IMG/VR virus record: IMGVR_UViG_3300042561_000312
Location: 1 to 26,183 of that record
Reading direction: 5' to 3' (one strand)
DNA from: a virus
Length of the DNA: 26,183 nucleotides
This document shows, piece after piece, positions 1 to 8,619 of this stretch. The notes under the pieces were generated by a model, which was not told the origin of the DNA, did no database searches, and worked only from the letters and a program-made list of their open reading frames with translations. Within the stretch, counting starts at the first letter, position 1. Every line of letters starts with the position of its first letter. Both the position numbers and the translations under genes were made by a program.

Positions 1-37
1 CGATATCACTGGTAGCAGTGGCGGCAGAGAACGCAGC

Positions 38-376
38 TTGGCCAACCTGAAACCGTTTCGTCCAGGCCAATCCGGCAACCCCAATGGTCGCCCCAAGAAG
101 GTCCGCGAACTAACTGCTATTGCTGACGAAAATGCCGAAACCGCAATGCGCACGCTCGCGAAGCTGATGACCAGTTCCGACGATCGCGTTGCGCTTGCTG
201 CCGCCCAAGCCCTGCTCGATCGCTCCATGGGCAAGCCGGCACAGACCAACATCAACGTGAACAAGTCGGATGTTGCAGACCTCGACATCGCAGAGCTTTA
301 CGCTATCGCCCAGTCAGGCAGCACGGGAGATCCTGCGGCGCCTGAATGCGAAGAAGGCGCTGATCCCGTTCACTAG
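38..376 (+). CDS. Putative small terminase subunit (DUF5681-like), possibly 5'-partial
   Basis: Candidate DNA-recognition subunit of the packaging motor. The N-terminus carries a FRPGQSGNPNGRPKK motif, typical of the DUF5681-type proteins often found directly upstream of phage large terminases. The rest is helical and alanine-rich (residues about 20-70), followed by an acidic tail. The only in-frame start codon is TTG at 38, with a weak upstream purine stretch. The frame stays open to the window's left edge, so the true start may lie outside and the gene may be partial. It overlaps the next gene by 107 nt. Role is inferred from position and the N-terminal motif; a helix-turn-helix is not obvious. 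At 112 aa it is short for a full terminase small subunit. Confidence 0.6.
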   Translation: MANLKPFRPGQSGNPNGRPKKVRELTAIADENAETAMRTLAKLMTSSDDRVALAAAQALLDRSMGKPAQTNINVNKSDVADLDIAELYAIAQSGSTGDPAAPECEEGADPVH

Positions 377-1730
377 GTTTACGCTTGGCAATTATCAGGC
401 CGCCGCACACCACACGCTGATTGCCGAAAAGCTCGAAGCTGTGGAGCGCGGCGAAATCGATCGGCTCATGATCAACATGCCACCGAGGCACGGTAAATCT
501 GAGCTCGCTTCGCGTCGTTTTCCCGCTTGGTTCCTGGGTCGTCACCCTGACCGCAACGTCATCGCCGCGTCCTACAACAGCGACATTGCCAGCGACTTCG
601 GGCGGCAGGTCCGCAACATCGTCGCCTCGAGAGAATACGGGAACCTGTTTGACACCAAGCTCGCCGAGGACAGCCGCGCAGCGAACCGCTGGAACACCAG
701 CGACGGGGGCGCTTACGTCGCCGCAGGCGTGGGCACGGCTATCACTGGTCGCGGCGCAGACGTTCTTCTTATTGATGATCCGGTCAAAGACCGCGAGGAA
801 GCCGACAGCGAGATTCAACGCCAGAAGGTGTGGGACTGGTACACGTCAACAGCCTACACCCGTCTTGCGCCCGGTGGCCGCATCGTCGTCATTCAGACCC
901 GCTGGCACGAGGACGACCTGTCGGGCCGGTTGCTGGCCGAGCAGTCCAAGGGCGGCGATAAGTGGGAAATACTGCAGCTTCCCGCCATCACGTCCGATGG
1001 ACAAGCACTGTGGCCCGAGTTCTATCCGCTGGAGGCGCTCGAGCGCACTCGCCGCGTGCTTCCCGCTCGCGACTGGTCCGCGCTTTATCAGCAGCAGCCT
1101 GCCCCCGATGAAGGCGCTTACTTCAAGCGCGAGTGGTTTCGCTGGTACGACACGAAGCCGGCGCAGCTTCGCATCTATGGCGCGTCTGACTACGCCGTCA
1201 CCGATGGCAGTGGCGATTACACGGTGCACATCGTCGTGGGCGTCGATCCCGATGACAACCTCTATGTGCTCGACCTCTGGCGCGGCCAGACGGCCTCGGA
1301 TGTGTGGATCTCGGCTTGGCTCGATCTCGTCAAGGCACACAAGCCAATGATGTGGGCCGAGGAGCAAGGGCAGATCGTCAAAAGTATCGGGCCGTTTCTC
1401 GACAAGCGCATGCGCGAGGAGCGCGTTTATTGTCGCCGTGAGCAAGTGACAAGCGCCTCCGACAAGCCGACCCGCTCGCGCTCGATCCAAGCGCGCACGT
1501 CAATGGGCAAGGTCTACCTGCCGAGCAAAGCGCCGTGGATGGCTGATTTCACCCGCGAGTTGCTGACGTTCCCGGCCGGCAAGCACGACGACATGGTGGA
1601 CGCCTTTGGACTGATTGGCCGCATGCTTGATGACATGGTGCCGGCGATGGTGCCCAAGGTGGACGTGAAGAAAACTGCGGACGGCTATCGCAAACCCGAA
1701 ACCCGAGACTCGTGGCGCACGCTGACGTGA
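270..1730 (+). CDS. Terminase large subunit (ATPase/nuclease)
   Basis: Packaging motor protein that translocates DNA into the procapsid and cuts the concatemer. The 486-aa product has a Walker A-type PPRHGKS motif (residues 71-77) and a Walker B-like LLIDDP (166-171, with D169/D170). A C-terminal RNase H-fold nuclease has candidate metal ligands at D307 (in GASDYAV), E364/E365 (in WAEEQG) and D440/D441 (in GKHDDMVDAF). Length and motif order fit the Terminase_6 / psiM2 ORF9-like family. The start is ATG at 270, inside the upstream gene; the next in-frame ATG would remove conserved N-terminal sequence before Walker A. The Shine-Dalgarno is weak, so translational coupling to the small subunit is plausible. 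Identification is strong; the start is less sure. Confidence 0.95.
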   Translation: MLQTSTSQSFTLSPSQAAREILRRLNAKKALIPFTRFTLGNYQAAAHHTLIAEKLEAVERGEIDRLMINMPPRHGKSELASRRFPAWFLGRHPDRNVIAASYNSDIASDFGRQVRNIVASREYGNLFDTKLAEDSRAANRWNTSDGGAYVAAGVGTAITGRGADVLLIDDPVKDREEADSEIQRQKVWDWYTSTAYTRLAPGGRIVVIQTRWHEDDLSGRLLAEQSKGGDKWEILQLPAITSDGQALWPEFYPLEALERTRRVLPARDWSALYQQQPAPDEGAYFKREWFRWYDTKPAQLRIYGASDYAVTDGSGDYTVHIVVGVDPDDNLYVLDLWRGQTASDVWISAWLDLVKAHKPMMWAEEQGQIVKSIGPFLDKRMREERVYCRREQVTSASDKPTRSRSIQARTSMGKVYLPSKAPWMADFTRELLTFPAGKHDDMVDAFGLIGRMLDDMVPAMVPKVDVKKTADGYRKPETRDSWRTLT

Positions 1731-1797
1731 GCAAATCCATTCCGCTTGGTATCGCACATCCCCGGGCCGACACCTCACATGCAGGAATGCATTGCTA

Positions 1798-3894
1798 ATG
1801 GCTGACTATGCCGTAGCACTTCGCCCGCCCGATCCGCTCCAGCCGCAGGTTCAGCCGCAGCGCGCGACCGGCGACGACAAGCTGGCGGAGAAGCGCCGCA
1901 AGTTTCGCGCGTATGAGACCAACAAGGAACGCGAACTGCGCGAGGCGCAGCAGGCCCGTCGCTATTACCACGGCAAGCAGTGGACCGATGACGAGATTGC
2001 CCGCCTCAACCGACGCGGCCAGCCCGTCATCACGGACAACCGCATCGCGCGCAAGATCGACTTCCTGGTGGGCGTCGAGCAGCGCATGCGCCGCGACCCG
2101 AAGGCGTACCCGCGCAATCCGCAGGACACGCAGAGCGCCGACGTGGCGACGGCTGGTCTGCGGTTTGTGTGCGACGTGGCTCGGTGGGAGCACCTTGCCT
2201 CAGACGGCGCGCACGACGGCATGGTGTCGGGCATTGGCGTGATCTGGGTCGGGATCGAGAGCGGCCGCGCTGGCCCAGACCCGAAGCTCAAAGCCTGCCA
2301 AGTCGATCGATTCTTCTACGACCCGCGCTCGGTGCAGCCCGACTTCTCCGACGCGCGATACATGGGCATGCATTTGTGGGTCGATATCGACGACGCGGTG
2401 GCCGAGTATCCCGACCAAGAGGACGAGCTGCGCCGGATGGTCGATCGCACCGGCGGCCTTACGACCATGAAGCTTGAAGAAGACCGTTCCGAGCAGTGGG
2501 GCGACTTCGAGCGCAACCGCGTGCGGCTCGTCGAAATGTATGAGCGCAAGCCGCTTGCCCCGATGGCTGGCGGGATGGGCTGGTACTACTGCAAATTCAG
2601 CGGCGATGTTGTGCTCGACAGCATGTGGAGCCCGTACCTCGACGAGAACGGCATCCCTGATTGCCCCTATGTGGCGTGGTCGCCGTTCGTGGATGAGAAA
2701 GGGGACCGCTACGGCTTGGTGCGCAACATGCGCCCCATGCAGGACGAAATTAACGCGCGGCGGTCGAAGCTGCTGCACCGCATCAACGTCAGGCAGGTGC
2801 GCTATCGCGACGGCGCCGTTGATGACATCGACGGATTCAAATATGAGGCCAGCCGGCCGGACGGCGCCATGCGCTACCAAGGCGTATGGGGCGAGGACAT
2901 CGATTTTATCGACCAGTCGCAGGAAGTGCAGGGCGAAGCGGAATTGCTGGCGCAAGCGCAGTCGAGCCTCGAAAACCTTGGCCCTAATCCAGGCCTGATC
3001 GGCAAGGGTGGCGGCGTCGCTGATCAATCGGGCCGGGCCATTCTGGCGCAGCGCGACAGCGGCATGACAGAGCTGTCGCCGGTGTTCGAGCGGCTTCGGG
3101 ATTGGAAGCTGCGCGTGTACCGGAAGATCTGGCACCGCTGCAAACAGGCGTGGACCGGCGAGCGGTGGATCCGCATCACCGATCAAGACGAGGCGCCGCA
3201 GTTCCTCGGCGTCAACCAGTATCAGACCGACCCGAACACCGGCGCGATCACGGCCAGCAACGTCATTGCCGAGATTGACGTTGACATCATCCTCGAAGAA
3301 GGCCCCGACACCATCACTATGCAGGAAGAGCTGATGCAGACCTTTAGCCAAATGGGCGAGGTCGCTGCGGGTCCGCTCGGCAAGGTGATGATCGAGCTGA
3401 GCCAGGTGCCGAACAAAGAACGCCTGCTCAAGATGATCGACGAAGCCACGGCACCGAATCCGGCCGTCGTCGAGATGGAGCAGCGGATGGCCAAGCTGGA
3501 AGAGATGCTGAAGGCCGTCTCGATCGATGAAAAGATTGCCGCCGTCGAGAACAAGCGCGCTGACACCCTGTCCAAGTTGATGACCGCATCGACGCCGCCG
3601 CAACAGCAGACCGACGAGTTCGGCAACCCGACCGGCCCGCCGCCAGCACAGCCCAACGTCGGCGCCGCGTTCGAGGCTATGCAAGCGTTTCCCTTGGCCT
3701 ATGGCGCGCCCACGGTGGGCGAGATGGCGATGGCGGCCGGCGAACAACCGCCGCCGCAGGAGATGCAGCCCGGCATGATGCCGAACCAGATGCAAGGGCA
3801 GCCGCCGGCACCGATGCCGCCTGACCCAATGGCCGACCCGATGGGCGGCATGATGGAAGATCCCAGTTTTAGTGGCGTGGCCCCGCCGGCCTAA
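1798..3894 (+). CDS. Portal protein (P22 gp1-like)
   Basis: Forms the dodecameric ring at the head vertex through which DNA is packaged and ejected. The product is 698 aa, close to the P22 portal length. The N-terminal third contains YYHGKQW and RRGQPVITDNRI (residues about 60-90), which I associate with the P22-type portal family. The C-terminus (about residues 560-698) is rich in Pro, Met and Gln and looks disordered or extended, matching where P22-type portals carry a barrel or tail extension. I chose ATG 1798, about 10 nt after AGGAA, over TTG 1792 two codons upstream. Its place between large terminase and scaffold supports the call. Confidence 0.9.
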   Translation: MADYAVALRPPDPLQPQVQPQRATGDDKLAEKRRKFRAYETNKERELREAQQARRYYHGKQWTDDEIARLNRRGQPVITDNRIARKIDFLVGVEQRMRRDPKAYPRNPQDTQSADVATAGLRFVCDVARWEHLASDGAHDGMVSGIGVIWVGIESGRAGPDPKLKACQVDRFFYDPRSVQPDFSDARYMGMHLWVDIDDAVAEYPDQEDELRRMVDRTGGLTTMKLEEDRSEQWGDFERNRVRLVEMYERKPLAPMAGGMGWYYCKFSGDVVLDSMWSPYLDENGIPDCPYVAWSPFVDEKGDRYGLVRNMRPMQDEINARRSKLLHRINVRQVRYRDGAVDDIDGFKYEASRPDGAMRYQGVWGEDIDFIDQSQEVQGEAELLAQAQSSLENLGPNPGLIGKGGGVADQSGRAILAQRDSGMTELSPVFERLRDWKLRVYRKIWHRCKQAWTGERWIRITDQDEAPQFLGVNQYQTDPNTGAITASNVIAEIDVDIILEEGPDTITMQEELMQTFSQMGEVAAGPLGKVMIELSQVPNKERLLKMIDEATAPNPAVVEMEQRMAKLEEMLKAVSIDEKIAAVENKRADTLSKLMTASTPPQQQTDEFGNPTGPPPAQPNVGAAFEAMQAFPLAYGAPTVGEMAMAAGEQPPPQEMQPGMMPNQMQGQPPAPMPPDPMADPMGGMMEDPSFSGVAPPA

Positions 3895-3900
3895 CCGGCG
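3884..3900 (+). terminator. Weak terminator-like hairpin over the portal stop codon
   Basis: CGCCGG and CCGGCG form a 6-bp GC stem with a 5-nt loop (CCTAA) that includes the portal TAA stop; TTTC follows. The stem is short and the T-run poor, so it may attenuate or stabilise transcripts rather than terminate. Confidence 0.25.
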
Positions 3901-3966
3901 TTTCGCGACTGCGGCGCGTAATCCGCTGTTCACGTGACCAGCTACGATAAAGCGGGGAGAGACGAC

Positions 3967-4806
3967 ATGGCCGGTAAGGACGACGACGACAACGTTCTAG
4001 GTGACGTATTCAGCTCGAGCCGCGATAGGGGTGCCGATACCGCAGCACCCGAGTCCGACAAGGTGGAAGCAGCGCCGGAACCAGACGCCAAGGCTGAAGA
4101 GCCGAAGGCCGAAAGTGCCGAGCAGGCCGAGACCAAGGATCCGTTCAAGCAATACCGAGACCCCGAATCCGGCAGGCTCGTTCCTCTGCACGAGCTGAAA
4201 TCCGAGCGCCAAAAGCGCCAGGACGAAGCTCGCTTGCGCCAGGAGGCGGAGACGCGCGCTCAGACCTATGAGCGGCAGATCCAAGAGCTTCTGGCGCGTG
4301 TGCAGCCCCAACAGCAGCAGCAGCCCCAGCAAGCCCCGCCACAGGCGCCAGACCCTTGGACAGACCCTGAGGGCTACCAGCGTTTTGTGACGGCTCAGGC
4401 GCAATGGGTCGCTCAAAACGAGCGGCTTAACACGTCGGAGATGCTGGCGGTCGAAAAGCACGGCGAAGAACTCGTGAACAAGGCGGTGGAAGCTGCCAAA
4501 CGTCACGGCGTTGCCGAGCAGTTCGTGCGGTCGCGCAACCCGTATGGCGAACTTGTCAAGTGGTTCCAGAAGCAGAGCAAGCTGGAAACCATTGGCGACG
4601 ACTTCGACAGCTACGAAAAGCGACTGCGCGAGGAAGGGCGCCAAGCGGCGCTTGCTGAACTGAAAAAGGGGCCTGCGCAACCGCAACGGTTCCCCGGCAC
4701 GCTGGCGGATGGCACTGCCTCCGGCGCGCAAGGTGCCGTCCTCACTGACGAGGCCATGATGGCAGACGTGTTCGGGTCGGATCGACGTGCCCGAAAGCGT
4801 GCGTAG
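3967..4806 (+). CDS. Putative capsid scaffolding protein
   Basis: Likely internal scaffold directing procapsid assembly, removed before maturation. Identification is by position (between portal and coat) and composition: a very acidic N-terminus (MAGKDDDDN), an acidic/Ala-rich linker to about residue 60, a charged coiled-coil-like helix (about 75-115), a Gln/Pro-rich stretch, further amphipathic helices, and a basic tail ending DRRARKRA. P22 scaffold likewise uses a basic C-terminal element to bind coat. I chose ATG 3967, preceded by GGGGAGA at about 6 nt, rather than the in-frame GTG at 3934; this gives 279 aa. Scaffolds are poorly conserved, so sequence alone cannot prove the role. Confidence 0.75.
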   Translation: MAGKDDDDNVLGDVFSSSRDRGADTAAPESDKVEAAPEPDAKAEEPKAESAEQAETKDPFKQYRDPESGRLVPLHELKSERQKRQDEARLRQEAETRAQTYERQIQELLARVQPQQQQQPQQAPPQAPDPWTDPEGYQRFVTAQAQWVAQNERLNTSEMLAVEKHGEELVNKAVEAAKRHGVAEQFVRSRNPYGELVKWFQKQSKLETIGDDFDSYEKRLREEGRQAALAELKKGPAQPQRFPGTLADGTASGAQGAVLTDEAMMADVFGSDRRARKRA

Positions 4807-4822
4807 CCTGCGTACTAAACGC

Positions 4823-4847
4823 CTCGTGACCAACCCCTAGTCACGAG
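4823..4847 (+). promoter_or_regulatory. Perfect 8-bp hairpin directly upstream of the coat gene
   Basis: CTCGTGAC (4823-4830) and GTCACGAG (4840-4847) are perfect inverted repeats around a 9-nt loop. The right arm ends 8 nt before the coat ATG (4856) and includes the purine-rich ACGAG preceding AAAACCC. No T-run follows, so it is not a standard terminator. It may stabilise or process the transcript, or occlude the coat ribosome-binding site. Confidence 0.5.
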
Positions 4848-4855
4848 AAAACCCA

Positions 4856-5995
4856 ATGGCAGAGACTTCAGTATTGTCAGGTCTTGACCTGACCAACTGG
4901 CGGCGCGAGTTCATCCGCGAATACGTTCGCGATACGGGATTTGAGCCGTACATGGGCGACAGCCCCATGCACATCATTCACGTCGTCAACGACCTCAAGG
5001 GCGACGGCTACACGATCCGCATTCCGCTGATTGCGCGACTGCAGGGCAATGGCGTGACGGGCAACACCCGTCTGTCGGGCTCGGAAGAACGGCTTGATCA
5101 GTACTATCAAGACATTTCCTGGGAGTTCTACCGGAACGCGATCGAGGTCAGCAAGAAAGAGCGCGAGAAGTCCGCAGTCGATCTGCTGAGCGTGCGCCGG
5201 CCGCTGCTCAAGGAGTGGGCGTCGGAGCTGGTGAAGTATCAGCTCATCGGCGCCATGCACAAAATGGCGGATGGCACCGAGTACGCCAGCGCCAGCGCCG
5301 GCACGCGCAACACGTGGGTGACGAACAACGCTGACCGCGTGCTGTTCGGGGCTACCAAGTCGAACTACTCGACGACGATGGCCACGGCGCTCGCCAACGT
5401 GGACGCCACCAACGACAAGCTGACCTCAGCCATGGGCCGGCTGGCAAAGCGGATGGCGCGCACCGCCAACCCGCACATCCGGCCGTTCAAGACGGGGACG
5501 CAGGGCCGTGAGTATTACGTGATGTTCTGCCATCCGTATTGCTTCCGCGACCTCAAGTCGGACGCCACGATCATCGCCAACAACCAGTATGCCCGCGCAC
5601 GTGAGGGCGACGCGATGGAAAAAAACCCGCTGTTTCAGGACGGCGACCTCATCGATGATGGCATCATCTATCGTGAGATCCCCGAGTTCCTGCAGGCGCG
5701 GCAGGGCTCGACCTCCGACAGCCTCGTCAACACCAACATGACACTGATCGACGCTGGCAACGGCGCCACGGTGGATGTCGGTGTCAACATCCTGTGCGGG
5801 GCTCAGGCGATCGGCATGGTCAACAAGCAGGCGGCGACGCCCATCACCAAGAAAGAGGACGATTACGGCTTCTTCGATGGTGTCGGCATCGAACTCGCTC
5901 ACGGCATGGACAAGCTGCGTTGGAACAACGGCGCCGGGACCAACAAGGACCTCGGCATGCTGACGGTCTACGCTGCTGCCCAGCCCGACGCCTGA
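4856..5995 (+). CDS. Major capsid protein (N4-gp56/DUF4043-like)
   Basis: Main shell protein. The 379-aa product has a conserved block with GDGYTIRIPLIARLQGNG followed by a GxxxLSGSEERL motif and a DISWEFYRNAIEV-type strand/helix (residues about 40-100). I associate this arrangement with the N4-gp56 / DUF4043 coat family of HK97-like fold. It does not resemble P22 gp5, despite the P22-like gene order. It follows the scaffold gene and precedes a possible decoration protein. The Shine-Dalgarno is weak (GAGAAAA) and lies beside a hairpin. Confidence in a capsid role is high because of context and family resemblance; the exact family needs a profile search. Confidence 0.88.
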   Translation: MAETSVLSGLDLTNWRREFIREYVRDTGFEPYMGDSPMHIIHVVNDLKGDGYTIRIPLIARLQGNGVTGNTRLSGSEERLDQYYQDISWEFYRNAIEVSKKEREKSAVDLLSVRRPLLKEWASELVKYQLIGAMHKMADGTEYASASAGTRNTWVTNNADRVLFGATKSNYSTTMATALANVDATNDKLTSAMGRLAKRMARTANPHIRPFKTGTQGREYYVMFCHPYCFRDLKSDATIIANNQYARAREGDAMEKNPLFQDGDLIDDGIIYREIPEFLQARQGSTSDSLVNTNMTLIDAGNGATVDVGVNILCGAQAIGMVNKQAATPITKKEDDYGFFDGVGIELAHGMDKLRWNNGAGTNKDLGMLTVYAAAQPDA

Positions 5996-6019
5996 TCTGT
6001 GATCTGAGGAGACAACACA

Positions 6020-6481
6020 ATGGCAAGCTACACTACTCAGAGGTCACAGACCTACGGCACCGTGTTTGGTCAGGGCGGAAGCCGCAACCTGATCACGGAT
6101 ACCGTTTCCGTTGCACTTACTACGGCGATGCTCGACAACGTGAACGACGACGTTGAGCTGCTGTGGGTGCCGAAAGGGGCCGTGTTCGATTCCGCCGTGC
6201 TTTCGGCAACGGACATGGACACTGGCTCGCCCGCGCTCGCTTTCGACATTGGCGACGACGGCGACGAGGACCGCATTTTCGCGGCTTCGACAGTCGGTCA
6301 GGCAGGCACGATGTCTACGGCGTGGGCGCGCGCTGCCCACGGCTACAAGTGGACGGCGGCCACGAAGATCAAGCTGTACATCCAGGCAGCGGCGACAACG
6401 GCGGCAGCAGGCACGCTGACGTTCACGATTCGCTACTTCGTGGATGAAAACTTCTCCGCTTCGAACGCCATCGTCTCGTAA
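6020..6481 (+). CDS. Putative head-associated (decoration) protein
   Basis: A 153-aa protein of unknown family, rich in Thr, Ala, Asp and small residues, with no membrane segment or signal peptide. It reads as mostly beta-strand: a DVELLWVPKGAVF strand pair (about residues 43-57), a central acidic segment (GDDGDEDR), and TLTFTIRYFV near the C-terminus. A strong GAGGAG lies upstream of ATG 6020. Position directly after the coat gene and likely high expression suggest capsid decoration or minor head protein. This is inference by context only. Confidence 0.6.
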   Translation: MASYTTQRSQTYGTVFGQGGSRNLITDTVSVALTTAMLDNVNDDVELLWVPKGAVFDSAVLSATDMDTGSPALAFDIGDDGDEDRIFAASTVGQAGTMSTAWARAAHGYKWTAATKIKLYIQAAATTAAAGTLTFTIRYFVDENFSASNAIVS

Positions 6482-6865
6482 ATGGCGGCGCGAACGAAAG
6501 CTGGGCTGGCGGACGAAGTGCTTCGCCAGCTCGGGATCTTGGCTGCCGTGGACACCGCGGCAGCCGAGGATTCTGCCTACGTCGAGGGCAGTTACGACAC
6601 GCGGCACGCCGAGCTGCGGGACAAGGGGCTATGCTACTGGCCAAACACTGGCCGGGCCGTGGCTGAGATCCCCGAGGCAGTGTTCAACGCTCTGGTCGAT
6701 ATTGTCATGGACGACAGCGCGGCGGCGTTCGGCGTCAAGCTCGAGCCTGTCGTTGATCTCGACACCAATCGTCCCATGTCGATCGGCGCGCGCGGCATGC
6801 GCAATCTGCGCCGGCACATGATGAAACGCCCATCCGGCGAGCCCACGCGCGCGGTCTATTACTAG
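6482..6865 (+). CDS. Putative head-tail connector / tail accessory factor (gp4-like position)
   Basis: 127 aa. Begins immediately after the previous TAA (TAAATG), so translation is probably coupled. The helical N-terminus (LADEVLRQLGILA) followed by a short acidic segment, and a helical C-terminal half, are reminiscent of head-completion adaptors such as P22 gp4, which occupies this slot between coat and gp10. The C-terminal MRNLRRHMMKRP stretch is basic. No diagnostic motif is visible, and it is shorter than P22 gp4 (166 aa), so the assignment rests on synteny. Confidence 0.6.
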   Translation: MAARTKAGLADEVLRQLGILAAVDTAAAEDSAYVEGSYDTRHAELRDKGLCYWPNTGRAVAEIPEAVFNALVDIVMDDSAAAFGVKLEPVVDLDTNRPMSIGARGMRNLRRHMMKRPSGEPTRAVYY

Positions 6866-6873
6866 GAGGCACC

Positions 6874-7077
6874 ATGCCTGGCTACGCGACTGCATCGCCC
6901 TATGTGCCGATCATCGTTGGGTCTGCGACCGTTGCCAGCGTCATCAGCAACGGGTCCCAAATCGTGGGCCTTACGACACCGGAGACGTTTAACACGTGGA
7001 CGGCGGATATCACGGCGAACACGTTTACCGAGCTGACCGGCTCGCAGTACGCCGCCGTTGCGCTGAGGGTAGCCTAG
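6874..7077 (+). CDS. Small hypothetical virion-region protein
   Basis: A 67-aa uncharged, Thr/Ala/Val-rich protein that reads as beta-strand. Starts at ATG 6874 after a clear AGGAGG (about 5 nt spacing) and ends 4 nt before the gp10-like gene. No recognisable motif. The strong ribosome-binding site and tight packing between connector genes support it as a real gene, probably a small structural component. Confidence 0.6.
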   Translation: MPGYATASPYVPIIVGSATVASVISNGSQIVGLTTPETFNTWTADITANTFTELTGSQYAAVALRVA

Positions 7078-7081
7078 GGTC

Positions 7082-8500
7082 GTGCCGCTGATTGATTTGA
7101 CCATGCCCCTGCAATCGTCACCGGCCGAAGACGCGTGGGGCGGGCAGGCAAAGCTCGTCAACTGCTACGCGGTGCCGCTCGAGCGTGGCAAGTCGGAGGT
7201 GGTGATTCACGCGACAGACGGGCTTGCTCCGCTGGCAACGATCACAGGGGCGGGCGGCATTCGCGCGATGGCTGCTGTGACTGAGGCCGAGGGCTTGGTC
7301 GTTGCGGGCAGGGTAGTGGAGCGGATCGACACGAGCGGCACGGCAACGCTGGTGGGAGCACTGCCATCAGACGGACACGTGGGCATCGCGCAAAATGCAG
7401 ACGGCGAGGTCGCGCTAGTCTGCGACGGGCTGTATTATTCCTACGTCGGCGGCGTGCTGACGCAGCTTTCAGATCCCGACCTTCCGCCCCCGCTGAGCGT
7501 GTGCAGCCTTAAGGGTTACTTTGTCTACATGTTGAGCGACGGGCGCATGTTTGCGTCTGACCTCAACGACTTTGCCGTGGAGGGCCTGTCCTACGCGCAG
7601 AACGAGCAGGCGCCTGACGGTGGCGTAGTGGCGTGGGTGAGGGGCAACGACCTGCTCGGCGGGGGCAAAAGGTCAATCGAAGTCTGGCAGATCAACCCGT
7701 CGGCTGAGGCTGGGACGTTCCCGTTCTCGCCCGTGACCACGATCATCGAACCGGCCACACAGCAGACCATCGGCGTGCTCTCCGCAGACAGCGCAATCGA
7801 TGGCGTGTTTGTCGCCAGCGACAAGACGGTGAAGCTGCTCGACGGCTACAGCGCCATCACCATCAGCCCGCCTGCGCTCAACCGAGCGATTGCTGACGAT
7901 CCTGCACCGAGCGCGATCAGCGCGACGCGGTGGAGCAGCCGGGGATACACGTTCTATGCGTTCTCTGGGTCATCGTGGACGTGGGTCTATAACGCCACCA
8001 CGAAAGCCTGGCACGAGCAGAAAAGCTATGGCCTCGACCGCTGGCGCGTCTCGAAGGTCATGGACCTCGGCGGCACGCTGATTGCGGGGCACTACGATAG
8101 TGGCACGCTCTACACGCTCGACCACGACACGCACACTGAAGCGCGATGGGATGCCGTCGCTGCAGCATGGGCTTACGATTCGCACGTGATGGACGTGTAC
8201 TCGATCCCGATAGCCGACGTTGCCCGGCGCATGCGGCACGGCGAAGTGGTGCTCGACGTGGTGCCCGGCACTATTTCCGGGACCGATCGGCACGTCGAGC
8301 TGGCATGGTCGGACATGGGCGAGCCGTTCGGTCATGAAATGTTGCGCTCGCTCGGGGCGCTGGCACAGACCCGCCATCAGATCCGCTTTCAGCGGCTTGG
8401 GTCGTCGCACAACCGAACCTATCGCATTCGCATGAGCGCTGGCGGGCGCAGGGCGCTGTACGGGGCCAAGCTCGACCTGTCGCAGATGGGGCGCACCTGA
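7082..8500 (+). CDS. Packaged-DNA stabilisation / tail hub protein (P22 gp10-like)
   Basis: 472 aa, the same length as P22 gp10, and in the same position. P22 gp10 forms part of the tail machine that closes the portal after packaging. The N-terminus contains AKLVNCYAVPLE (about residues 22-33), resembling the NCYxE-type segment of gp10-family proteins, followed by repeated short beta-strands compatible with a propeller-like body. The C-terminal third contains HVELAWSDMGEPFG (about 401-414) and ends in a beta-rich segment. The start is GTG 7082; the upstream Shine-Dalgarno is weak, and ATG 7103 is an alternative. Its TGA overlaps the ATG of the next gene (TGATG). Confidence 0.8.
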   Translation: MPLIDLTMPLQSSPAEDAWGGQAKLVNCYAVPLERGKSEVVIHATDGLAPLATITGAGGIRAMAAVTEAEGLVVAGRVVERIDTSGTATLVGALPSDGHVGIAQNADGEVALVCDGLYYSYVGGVLTQLSDPDLPPPLSVCSLKGYFVYMLSDGRMFASDLNDFAVEGLSYAQNEQAPDGGVVAWVRGNDLLGGGKRSIEVWQINPSAEAGTFPFSPVTTIIEPATQQTIGVLSADSAIDGVFVASDKTVKLLDGYSAITISPPALNRAIADDPAPSAISATRWSSRGYTFYAFSGSSWTWVYNATTKAWHEQKSYGLDRWRVSKVMDLGGTLIAGHYDSGTLYTLDHDTHTEARWDAVAAAWAYDSHVMDVYSIPIADVARRMRHGEVVLDVVPGTISGTDRHVELAWSDMGEPFGHEMLRSLGALAQTRHQIRFQRLGSSHNRTYRIRMSAGGRRALYGAKLDLSQMGRT

Positions 8501-8619
8501 TGGCCGACATCCCGCCCCCGCCCATCAATCACCCGGCAGTCGGCTCAGACGGCAAGCTGACGCCTGAGTGGGTGCGGTGGATTGCTGAACTCGTGCGCGT
8601 TATCCGGAGCATGACATGA
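8500..8619 (+). CDS. 39-aa small protein between gp10-like and ejection genes
   Basis: ATG at 8500 overlaps the gp10-like stop as TGATG, and its own TGA (8617-8619) overlaps the next gene's ATG (8616) as ATGA. The product starts MADIPPPPINHPAV and ends in an amphipathic helix (EWVRWIAELVRVIRSMT). Short proteins with a proline-rich start and a Trp/Leu helix recur at this position in related phages, in my recollection. The double overlap argues strongly for coupled translation and a real gene. Function unknown; possibly a small tail or ejection-complex component. Confidence 0.65.
   Translation: MADIPPPPINHPAVGSDGKLTPEWVRWIAELVRVIRSMT

Noticed and set aside
2200-3933. 577-codon open frame on the minus strand opposite the portal gene
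   Set aside because: High GC removes stop codons from antisense frames. The product is His/Leu/Arg-rich low-information sequence with no motif, and the plus strand encodes a clear portal protein.
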